From: Brienomyrus brachyistius
Lineage: Eukaryota > Chordata > Actinopteri > Osteoglossiformes > Mormyridae
Reading direction: 5' to 3'
Assembly (NCBI RefSeq): GCF_023856365.1
Contig: NC_064548.1
Span: 11,085,642 to 11,149,641, forward strand
DNA length: 64,000 bases
Below, in pieces: positions 38,480-64,000 of the stretch; within the stretch, counting starts at the first letter, position 1; every line of letters begins with the position of its first letter. The position numbers and the translations under genes were made by a program. Below the pieces are notes generated by a model. The model ran no database searches. It saw only the letters and a list, made by a program, of their open reading frames with translations, and was not told the origin of the DNA.

Positions 38480-39180
38480 TAGCTCAGTATGAATATTCTT
38501 GCCTCACAATGCCAGCTTTGGATGTGTACCTGCTGTGTGTGTGCAATGTTTGCATGCTGTCATCCTGTCGTGTGGGTACCATTTTCCTCCCGCAGTCCAA
38601 AAACATGCCCATGGCATGTTATTGTGTGTGTACATAACCATTGGTGTGAGCAACCTGTGAGGGACCGGCATCCCCTCCAGAGTGTACCCCAATCTGCGAC
38701 CTGTGAGGGACCGGCATTCCCTCCATGGTGTACCCCAATCTGCGACCTGTGAGGGACTGGCATCCCCTCCAGGGTGTACCCCAATCTGCGACCTGTGAGG
38801 GACTGGCATCCCCTCCATGGTGTACCCCAATCTGCGACCTGTGAGGGACCGGCATCCAGTCCAGGGTGTACCCCAGTCTGTGACCTGTGAGGGACCGGCA
38901 TCCCCTCCATGGTGTACCCCAATCTGCGACCTGTGAGGGACCGGCATCCCCTCCAGGGTGTACCCCAGTCTGTGACCTGTGAGGGACCGGCATCCCCTCC
39001 AGGGTGTACCCCAATCTGCGACCTGTGAGGGACCGGCATCCCCTCCAGGGTGTACCCCAATCTGCGACCTGTGAGGGACTGGCATCCCATCCAGAGTGTA
39101 TCCCTGCTTTGTGTCCTGTGCAGCCTGGGAAATGATCTGTGACCCTGAGCAGGATTAAAGGCTGGAAGATGGATGGAAGA
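38480..39180 (+). repeat. SINE containing an expanded internal minisatellite
   Basis: The left part (38480-38653) is SINE body (TTGCCTCACAATGCC, TCCTCCCGCAGTCCAAAAACATGC). The right part (39114-39180) is the SINE end (GACCCTGAGCAGGATTAAAGG, then GATGGATGGA). The internal segment between them is repeated about ten times. Confidence 0.85.
38654..39113 (+). repeat. 46-bp minisatellite, about 10 units
   Basis: Unit starts at 38654, 38700, 38746, 38792, 38838, 38884, 38930, 38976, 39022 and 39068, always 46 bp apart. The unit begins CCTGTGAGGGACCGGCATCC and ends CCCCAATCTGCGA. Units differ by a few bases (GGGACC or GGGACT, CCAGGG or CCATGG, AATCTGCGA or AGTCTGTGA). The period leaves remainder 1 on division by 3, so every frame is read in turn and long artefact ORFs arise. 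Confidence 0.97.
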
Positions 39181-39246
39181 GAATAATAATAAGAAGAATA
39201 ATAATATCATTATATATATAATAATACTACTAATAATAATAATGAA
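39181..39246. repeat. AAT-rich low-complexity tract
   Basis: Imperfect ATA/AAT tract directly after the SINE tail. Confidence 0.8.
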
Positions 39247-39271
39247 CCACACACAACATTATACACTATAC

Positions 39272-39446
39272 CAGGGGCCTGTTTCACGAAACAGAATTTC
39301 TTGTTTAGAGGGATAACTTGTCAGATTTAAGGATCATCAGTTTAAATGGACTTTATCTTTGTTTGCTTACATTTAGCCCAGAGTACCTTAAATCCAACAA
39401 GTTATCTGGCTAAGCATGAAATCCAACTTCATGAAACAGGCCCCAG
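39272..39446. repeat. Palindromic MITE, about 175 bp
   Basis: The left end GGGGCCTGTTTCACGAA and the right end GGGGCCTGTTTCATGAA (reverse complement of 39428-39444) form an inverted repeat that continues inward (GATAACTTGT...GATTTAAGG in both arms). The target duplication is not clear. Confidence 0.75.
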
Positions 39447-39449
39447 ATA

Positions 39450-40590
39450 AGTGGCTGCAATGTGGTTGAAATAATAACCAACCGTGGTTTTTTTCTATTT
39501 TTTTTTCTGCATTACCATAATATCTTAATGCTTATTTCTGATAAATTTATATTCATATTTTAACCCAGAAAACTCTATGGGTTTGTCCTTTATGTAACCT
39601 TGTATTGTAGCCTTTGCAATTGTAATTATAAAATAAAAAGACAATAAATTCCGCCTATATTAAGTTCTTTTGTGAGAATGGCCTGGGTTTGCATAGGTGC
39701 AGTACATGGAACGCCAAGCCTGTCTGACCATGCTGCAAGGTTCTTTCTCCCTTTCCCACCAAAACTGTTTTTCTTTTCTATCATGCAGAAATGATTTTTC
39801 CTTATTCCCATCCATCTATGAAAAAGAATTGTGTAATAAATAAACAAAGAAAAACCTACCTAGACCACCAGAGCATTTTCAAAAGTAAGCATTAGGCCCA
39901 CAAGCAAGCGCTGTAGATCTGAAACTGTGTATACGATTGAGGTGTACGAGTGTATCAAAAAGGTTATTTGGTCATAAAAAAATCGACATGTGGAAACACA
40001 TGTAACAATTGGGTATAACGTTTGAAGGTGATTTTTATTGAGTCAAGCACACGTGTAAAAAATGCTCCTGGTCTCAATGGGTATCTGTAGGGTAAAAAGT
40101 ATTTCTAACTTTGAGTATGTTGTTTTCTCTTCTGAGAACCCTATACCATGTATGTTGTGAGAACATTCTACATTCTTACATTCTAGATAACATTGATTTA
40201 GTTCAAACTAAAGAAGTTGGTGTAATAGCTTTAGTGCTACAGCAGATGGAGCCACCTATATTATTTATAGGCGTATTCTATTGTTACTCAATCTGATTTT
40301 TATGTGTTTTTTTTTTGCATTTTTTTCAATAATAATGGTTATTGATTATTAGCAATTTTTACAAGTAGTTTCCACATATTTCATTTTACTCCACAGTTGA
40401 TAGTGAAACATGAGGTCCTACGGTGGCCTTGGAGCAGTTTTCAGGGTTAAGGGCCTTGCTTAGAAAGATATTATCAATCCGGGAGACTTGAACCTTTCAA
40501 CCATGTTCTAGCCCCCAGAGCCATGACCCCTGATTTTTCCCCTTTTTTGCTTAATTAATAATAATAAACATTTCACACACATTACATCAA
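39450..40590. other. Gap between the convergent genes
   Basis: AT-rich. It contains AATAAA at 39632 and 39643 (+), possible distal gulp1 poly(A) signals, and a short SINE-like fragment at 40411-40530 (GGCCTTGGAGCAGTTTTCAGGGTTAAGGGCCTTGC). Confidence 0.5.
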
Positions 40591-40594
40591 CTGC

Positions 40595-40891
40595 TCATAT
40601 TTAAATTTTATTAGAAAAAAAGAATACATTTTTTTCTAGGACCCTAACATTCACAATAGTTCTACAATGCAACCCTCTAGCATGATTGTTTTCTGGTTCA
40701 ACCTGTGCTAAAATTCAGCAAATTGCTCGCTTTTGTTATTCACCGAAATAAATATTTTCCTTGTCGATCATGGGGTGTGGAACAGTCCACAGTACTGTGA
40801 ATACGGTGAAGTTCTCGGCAGTAGTTAAAAGGTATCAGGTTTCATTACAAAACACCCATGTTCATGTTGTCCAAAATATTTATTATTTTAT
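40595..40891 (-). other. col5a2: Probable col5a2 3'UTR
   Basis: Sequence after the TAA. AATAAA motifs on the minus strand overlap or adjoin the stop (40879-40892) and recur at 40607-40612; the latter is a reasonable polyadenylation signal. A longer UTR cannot be excluded. Confidence 0.4.
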
Positions 40892-58862
<17,971 letters not shown>

Positions 58863-59570
58863 CTGCCAGCAAACAGCATGTGCACAACTGGTCACGTTAC
58901 CAGCAGCCCAGTTAGAAGTGAGCAGTTACTAGCAGGTAAACATTATTTGCAGGTTCTTAGTTAATGTGCAAATATACATGTAAGGAGGTGGAACTAAACA
59001 ACACATCCAGAAGTACAAACAGTTACACTTCCTCTAATAATTTTATCATGACGCTTCATGATAATCATGATAATCAATCATGTACCATGATTATTTGCAA
59101 AATAAAGCATTCTAGTATACATGTTTATGAAGCTTTATGGAACTGGTTTGGTTTTATAGACCTCACAGATTTCTCTTACAAACACAAGGTGGCACCCATA
59201 CTCCTGAGCATTACCCCCCATTACTGAAGTAGAGAACCCATTTCAAATGATGTCATAAAATTTTATTCAGTAAAAAGCCTTTTTATCACCTTAGAATATC
59301 AGAACATCTATTTATTTATTTAATGTAATACATTCTGTGGTATATTTGTTGCTATGGGAATCAAATCTGGCTGAGATATGTGAAATTATGTGGTCATTCA
59401 AGTTGATATTCTAAAAATATTGTCTTTTCAAATGCAGGTACAATTAGGTAAACTTGCAGCTCTAAGGTGTGTGGGTACACTTTGCAGTGGACTAGTATTC
59501 TGTCCAGGGTGTTTCCCAGTCTGGAAATATGGTACAAACATTTATTATCTTTAATGTTTAACATAACACG

Positions 59571-60062
59571 AGGAGGCGTGGTGATGCAGTGGTTAGTACT
59601 GTTGTGTAGTACTAACGCCTCTAGGCTCAGAGTTTGACTTTCCTCCATGGCACCATGTATGTGGAGTTTGCCTCTTTTCCCATGTCATGATAGGGTTTCT
59701 ACCAGATACTCCTCCATAGTACAAAAACATGCAAAGATGAATTGGTGTTACCAAATTGTCTGTAGGTGTGATTGTACCCTGACATGGATTGGTACCCTCA
59801 CCTGGGTTGCAGAGGTGGATCGTTTAGGTCCAAGAACTACAGATCTAGATTTTGTTTCAACCAAGCACTACCTGACTGTGAATCTCTATAATCAATCAGT
59901 ACCAACCAGTTGATTATAGAGATTCACAGTCATGGAGTGCTTAGTTGAAACAAAATCTTGATCTCAAGATTTACTTCCTGGACCTTAACTATTCATCTCC
60001 GCTGGGTTGTTCCCTGCCTGGCACCAGTAGGATATGGGATGAGATCTGGTCCCCCTGGGTTC
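59571..60062 (+). repeat. tRNA-derived SINE split by a MITE
   Basis: Head AGGCGTGGTGATGCAGTGGTTAGTACTGTTG (59575-59605), body TTACCAAATTGTCTGTAGGTG and 3' part TTCCCTGCCTGGCACCAGTAGGATATGGG (60010-60038). The MITE at 59810-60001 interrupts it at its CCTGGGTTG/TTCCCTGCC junction; without the MITE and one duplication the SINE is continuous. Confidence 0.88.
59810..60001. mobile_element. Palindromic hAT-type MITE with 8-bp target duplication
   Basis: A 192-bp element beginning CAGAGGTGGAT and ending in the inverse GCGGAGATGAAT. The arms of about 90 bp are inverted copies (AGATTTTGTTTCAAC, GACTGTGAATCTCTATAATCA) around a loop of about 15 bp. CTGGGTTG occurs immediately before (59802-59809) and after (60002-60009): a perfect 8-bp target duplication, the length expected of hAT elements. 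Confidence 0.93.
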
Positions 60063-60281
60063 CAATTTGATGATTTAATGCACAGCATAAAGTGTAAGGC
60101 GCAATTAACATTTATGGGAGTGTCCGACTCTTGCAATTTTGACACCTGAAAAAACAGGCTTCGCACCAGCACAAGGAGCAAAAAGGTTGTCTTAACTCTC
60201 ATAATTATCCAGAGGTGTGTTCTCGATGTAATATGCAATAAACTAATCAGAATGGCAAGTCACCTCACCCTTTAGAAGGCC

Positions 60282-60536
60282 TTGGCGCAAGAGCTAAAGC
60301 AGATTGCAATTTTAACGGAGTGTTTACCTGACAAGCCAGATTACTTCTCATCCAGGGAAGTGGACGTACTCGTGCAAGAGATGAAAATGTGTGAGCACAT
60401 CATTTACGGGAGCAACACTGTTCCACTTAAGCCATTTGAGGTGAAGCTGGTGTGGAATGAGGTAGCAGCAAATGTAATATTTGCAAACTTCCCCAACACG
60501 TTTTGTGTAGCTAATTTTAGGTTTATAATGGAATAA
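60282..60536 (+). pseudogene. Myb/SANT-like domain fragment
   Basis: An 84-codon open frame with the pattern of the Myb/SANT-like domain found in PIF/Harbinger-associated and MSANTD-type proteins: KPDYFSSREVDVLVQEM, then HIIYGSN, then VKLVWNEVAANV. It has no clear start, promoter or partner transposase and ends at a stop at 60534-60536. Most likely a stranded exon of a decayed Harbinger element. Confidence 0.45.
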
Positions 60537-61205
60537 TATAAATTTGCCGCAAGATTTCTTGCGTGAGCATGAGAGTCTGAAAGTGTGAGTGTCACGCTTA
60601 GCTGATCGATTGTTCAAATAGCCTACCATCGACACATAATTGTGATAAGGAACATGGATGCAGCACATTCTTAATCACCTGAGGAATATTACTGTTTGTG
60701 TTCTTCCATGTATGCTTGCTTTTTACAGCACCAGGTAGCCTGCCAATTTTGTTTTTCACTTTCACATAAAATTATAAGTCGTCCACTTGGCAGATCTCAG
60801 TCCCATAGGCCTTGTATGGGACCAAATGCCACTATCAAGCCAAACTGTGACTTTTTATGGAATACATGAGGCAATGTTCTGCGTTTTACAAAAGTCCTTT
60901 GGTAGTCCTTATGTTTTATATGTTTTATATATTTATATTCGCAGAATTTGTGTAAAACATACGTAAAAAATTATGTACAAATCCAGTTTCCCGCAAATGT
61001 ACGAGGCCTTTTGACAGGTTTTATATGCAAATGTATTCTAAGTTTTTAATCTTTTATAACTTAATAATAACATTTTACATTCCAGTGGCAGAGACACAAA
61101 GTAGTAAATGAACTCTTCATCAAAAAAAGAAAAATTATTCAGGCCAGTAATTATAAACATACTGCCCTGGTTTCTGTCAGATCTATCCAACATATACAGG
61201 TGCAG

Positions 61206-61208
<3 letters not shown>

Positions 61209-61272
<64 letters not shown>
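61209..61272. repeat. (AT)n microsatellite
   Basis: About 30 AT units followed by a CA-rich stretch to 61301. Confidence 0.95.
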
Positions 61273-61286
<14 letters not shown>

Positions 61287-61574
61287 GCACACACACACAT
61301 ACCTGTACTGTACAGAAACTGTGAGAAACTTCACAGCTGAAGAATCCGTATTTACAGGCATGCTGAAGGTCAGGAAAACTGCACAGTGAAATTAAGGGTG
61401 TGGCAGACAAAACTACTTCTGAGAAATCCATTAACGAACCACAAATTTGAAGACATTTAATTAGGGCTTTCTTGGCTTTAACAACACAAGTATTCAGTTC
61501 TTTAAACCATTGTTTACTAGGAGAGTATTTAAAATTGCAAATGTTAAAAATTAAATGAGCAGAACAATTGACAG

Positions 61575-61710
61575 GTATCTCATGCAAGGTGTGGCCCAGC
61601 CTGGCACCCTGTGATGCCGGGCAACGTGCTCCAAGCTCCCCGTAACCCTGACCTGGAAAACTAGTTCGATGGATCCATACATGCATGGATGGATGATGGA
61701 TAAGCCAAGC
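61575..61710 (+). repeat. SINE 3' fragment
   Basis: GTGTGGCCCAGCCTGGCACCC...CCGTAACCCTGACC with a CATGGATGGATGATGG tail; the 3' third of the GGAT-tailed SINE family. Confidence 0.6.
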
Positions 61711-62229
61711 CCTGTTATAGTTTACTGTGTGTGGAGTCCCAAAGAAAAACGAGTCATTGATGTATATCACTAAAAATAGTAACAGACTGTGGTGTATGGA
61801 AATGGTAGTAGCATCCAGAAAAGAATTGAAGCTCTTCAGCCTTCCAGTACAGTATGTGAAGGGCAAAAAAGACAATGCGTTGTCAGCATGAGTAGTGACA
61901 GGACCCTCTTTTTTGATTAATGGTTACAATTGTGTTCTTATTTTCCCCTTTCTTACAAATACATTTAAAAAATGCAACTTTTGGCAGATGTTAAATTATC
62001 TCAGTAGCAGAGTTTGAACTGCCAGACTAAATAAAAATCTTGAATGTTGCAAAGCATGTTTAGCTGAAATACAGAAAATATCTGCATTAAGTTTTCTTTT
62101 GAAGACCCGAAAATTATTTTAAGAATAAAAGATCTCTGTTATGATCTTCATGTCATGTCAGACATACAAAGGGCTGTGCAAATTTACCATGCTACATCCT
62201 GCGCAATACATGCATCTTTCCTGTAAAAC

Positions 62230-62500
62230 TTAAAGGAAAATTTTAAAGGAACCCAGGGTTTTAGCTTGCCCTACGATAGCAGGAAGACTATTCCATACTC
62301 TAACTACACGCTGTGTAAAGAAGTGTTTTCTCAAATTCAGTTTAAAATGTTCTCCTGCTAATTTCCACCTATGGCCACAAGTTCTAATATTTAAACTAAT
62401 ATTAAAGTGATATAAAAGTGTCTGAACAGCATTCAGACCAAAAAGTGCAAAAGTTTCTACCATAAATATTTATTGTATATTCTCTGTGGGTTACAACTTT
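62230..62500 (-). mobile_element. Non-LTR retrotransposon fragment (reverse-transcriptase tail)
   Basis: The minus-strand frame 62230-62463 ends with HFFTQRVVRVWNSLPAIVG followed by SFKIFL, the characteristic C-terminal block of many LINE-encoded proteins. Truncated upstream; no intact reverse-transcriptase core. Confidence 0.6.
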
Positions 62501-62764
62501 ATAGTGTTGCTTTGAACATTATATCTTACATCTCCGATACATATTGTCTATATATGTCTAAGAGCCACATTTGCTAATTCAGCTGGAATGTCCTTATTTC
62601 TCATAAAACCTTCAAAGAATTGGTACCTTTCCTTTCATTGTTCACTGTACTATTCCTGGAATGCAGCCAGCTCATCGTAAATTTTAACTGATATACTGAT
62701 TGTTTTGCTTCTGTTTTTGAAGCGATGCAGCAAAATCTGTAGTGTGATTATTTTAATTAAACAA

Positions 62765-62788
62765 ATAATAATAATAATAATAATAATA

Positions 62789-62830
<42 letters not shown>
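62765..62830. repeat. (AAT)n microsatellite
   Basis: About 21 AAT units with one GTA interruption. Confidence 0.95.
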
Positions 62831-62832
<2 letters not shown>

Positions 62833-64000
62833 AGTGTATTGGGACCATATGTTACATCCGGTTCAGAATCTATCTATCAGAAGTCAGCAGCCACGCTCAT
62901 CTCCAAATGGTTTCACTCAGGAACCATTTACACTTGCAGTCAATCCATCTTCCTCTGATTACCATATCTTACTCCGTCTTGGGTTTTGGTCTGTAATTTT
63001 TGGTCTTGGCCTAGGCTCTTGGACTAACTTTCTGCATTTAGGTTTGGTTCTGTAGGTTTGATTTTTTTCAGTTCACTCTTTAGTCACTGGTTTTAGCTGA
63101 GAGTCTTCCTGTTTGTCCATGTTGACGCAATCTAAAGAGAACCGTTTCAAAATACATTTCATGAAGAGGGGTCAATGATAATTACCATGACAATGACATA
63201 GATATTTCTGATATGCTAGTCTCATTCGAATATCTCTAAATGTAAAGGATTGACAAGGAACGTTAACTTTTGATTCAAGCATAAGATTTCATTTGTGGTA
63301 ACAGACAAACATGAATGTGTTTTATTAAGATCTAGGTCTGAAAATTGTTCAGGACAGCTGTTGGTAATAGAATATCCTGGCCCACATTCTGAATATTACT
63401 TTGTGTTCTATGTTTTAATAGATGACAATCATTTATGAAAACAGTGTCCATATGCTGACAGATTAGCACCATATGTATATCATTTTTACCAGAAAGGACT
63501 TTACTTAATCAAAAGGTACCTTACACTTTAATTTTAATTATTTGCAGTTTGCCTGAAAAACCTTTGTGTCATTTTTTGTTTTAATCGTTGCAAACCTTGA
63601 GATTTTATCGGTCACATTATAGACAGCAATAACTTGCATTTGAAGAAGGATATATAAATATGGACATCACATGCTACACTCAATAAATGAAACGTTAGTC
63701 TAACTAGGGCATATATGACTATGGAATTTTTTGTGAAGGAAAGGCAACCTTGAGGGGGGTTGTCTTGAATATGTCATAGTATTCAAACATGAAATTTAAC
63801 TGAATCTTCATTAAAAGTCCTGGAAGTAGGAGAAACAGACAAAGAACATCTCACTTAATTCCCATGTTGGTTTTAAAGATTGAATTGTTATTATATTGGG
63901 GTGGTGAACTGTAAGATCTTTTTTTTATTTATTTTGTAAATATATCTAACGCGTACATATGCTTAATTTGGGTAATGTGGATACTTGTGTGTTTTACTAA

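Larger units (their letters stand above)
58863..64000 (-). other. col5a2: col5a2 first intron, incomplete
   Basis: At least 5.1 kb upstream of the VWC exon. It must end in phase 1 at its upstream side. No exon encoding a signal peptide with a matching phase was found in the window. The repeats inside are listed separately; the rest is AT-rich and unassigned. Confidence 0.6.

Noticed and set aside
38654..39113. Regularly spaced repeats resembling a CRISPR array
   Set aside because: The units are directly tandem with no unique spacers, and the host is a vertebrate.
38504..39252. Long overlapping minus-strand open frames (up to 230 codons) with repeated HRSQIGVHPGGDAGPSQV-like units
   Set aside because: They are produced by the 46-bp minisatellite, whose period is not a multiple of three, so all frames stay open. 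No start, splice or family support.
60138..60202. Signal-peptide-like start MRVKTTFLLLVLVRSL on the minus strand as col5a2 exon 1
   Set aside because: The VWC exon needs a phase-1 junction. The nearby donor (CAG/GTGTCA) is phase 0 and no in-frame phase-1 GT donor was found in the frame.
61183..61875. A 230-codon minus-strand open frame
   Set aside because: Much of it is an AT/CA microsatellite translated as YIYIYI, and the rest crosses a SINE fragment. No family match.

Overview
This is a vertebrate nuclear window, most likely from a ray-finned fish. It is AT-rich, holds intron-split genes, has no prokaryotic signals, and is full of fish-type transposons: a Tc1 element, tRNA-derived SINEs with tandem GGAT tails, palindromic MITEs and LINE fragments. 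I could not fix the species.

Two real genes are present, in tail-to-tail orientation. On the + strand, gulp1 (PTB-domain engulfment adaptor) runs from its start-codon exon at 20460-20541 to its stop at 38234. It has nine coding exons of canonical phase that give a 302-residue protein. Its upstream non-coding exon(s) and promoter are not identifiable; 1-20459 is probably upstream sequence or first-intron sequence. An extra 225-bp open segment with good splice sites (33847-34071) may be an in-frame cassette exon.

On the - strand, col5a2 (collagen alpha-2(V)) runs from the von Willebrand type C exon at 58659-58862 down to its stop at 40892. I assign 53 coding exons (exons 2-54 by the human count). 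The main triple helix, counted from exon lengths, is exactly 1014 residues (338 triplets), with KGHR cross-link sites at 87 and 930. The one break is a Gly-to-Ser codon at helix position 619. The signal-peptide exon is not found; it probably lies beyond 64000.

Layout: 1-20459 is non-coding with a Tc1 element (2135-3711), an LTR/primer-binding-site relic near 4.7 kb, a LINE fragment near 5.1-5.6 kb, SINEs near 7, 10.3 and 11.3 kb and a Myb/SANT-bearing element near 12 kb. 20460-38400 is gulp1, whose introns hold a 456-bp palindrome, a pogo-like MITE with an LTR inside it, SINEs, a second MITE, a hAT-like element and a Tc1 relic. 38480-40590 is the short gap between the genes, with a SINE whose internal 46-bp segment has expanded to about ten copies. 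40590-58862 is col5a2. 58863-64000 is its first intron and contains a hAT-type palindromic MITE inserted in a SINE with a perfect 8-bp target duplication.

Functionally the genes are unrelated: GULP1 is a cytoplasmic adaptor for apoptotic-cell uptake and COL5A2 is a secreted fibrillar collagen chain. Their linkage matches human 2q32, except that COL3A1, which lies between them in human, is not here. I found no previously undescribed gene system. The best leads are the helix glycine substitution, the possible gulp1 cassette exon, the SINE-internal minisatellite and several nested transposon events.
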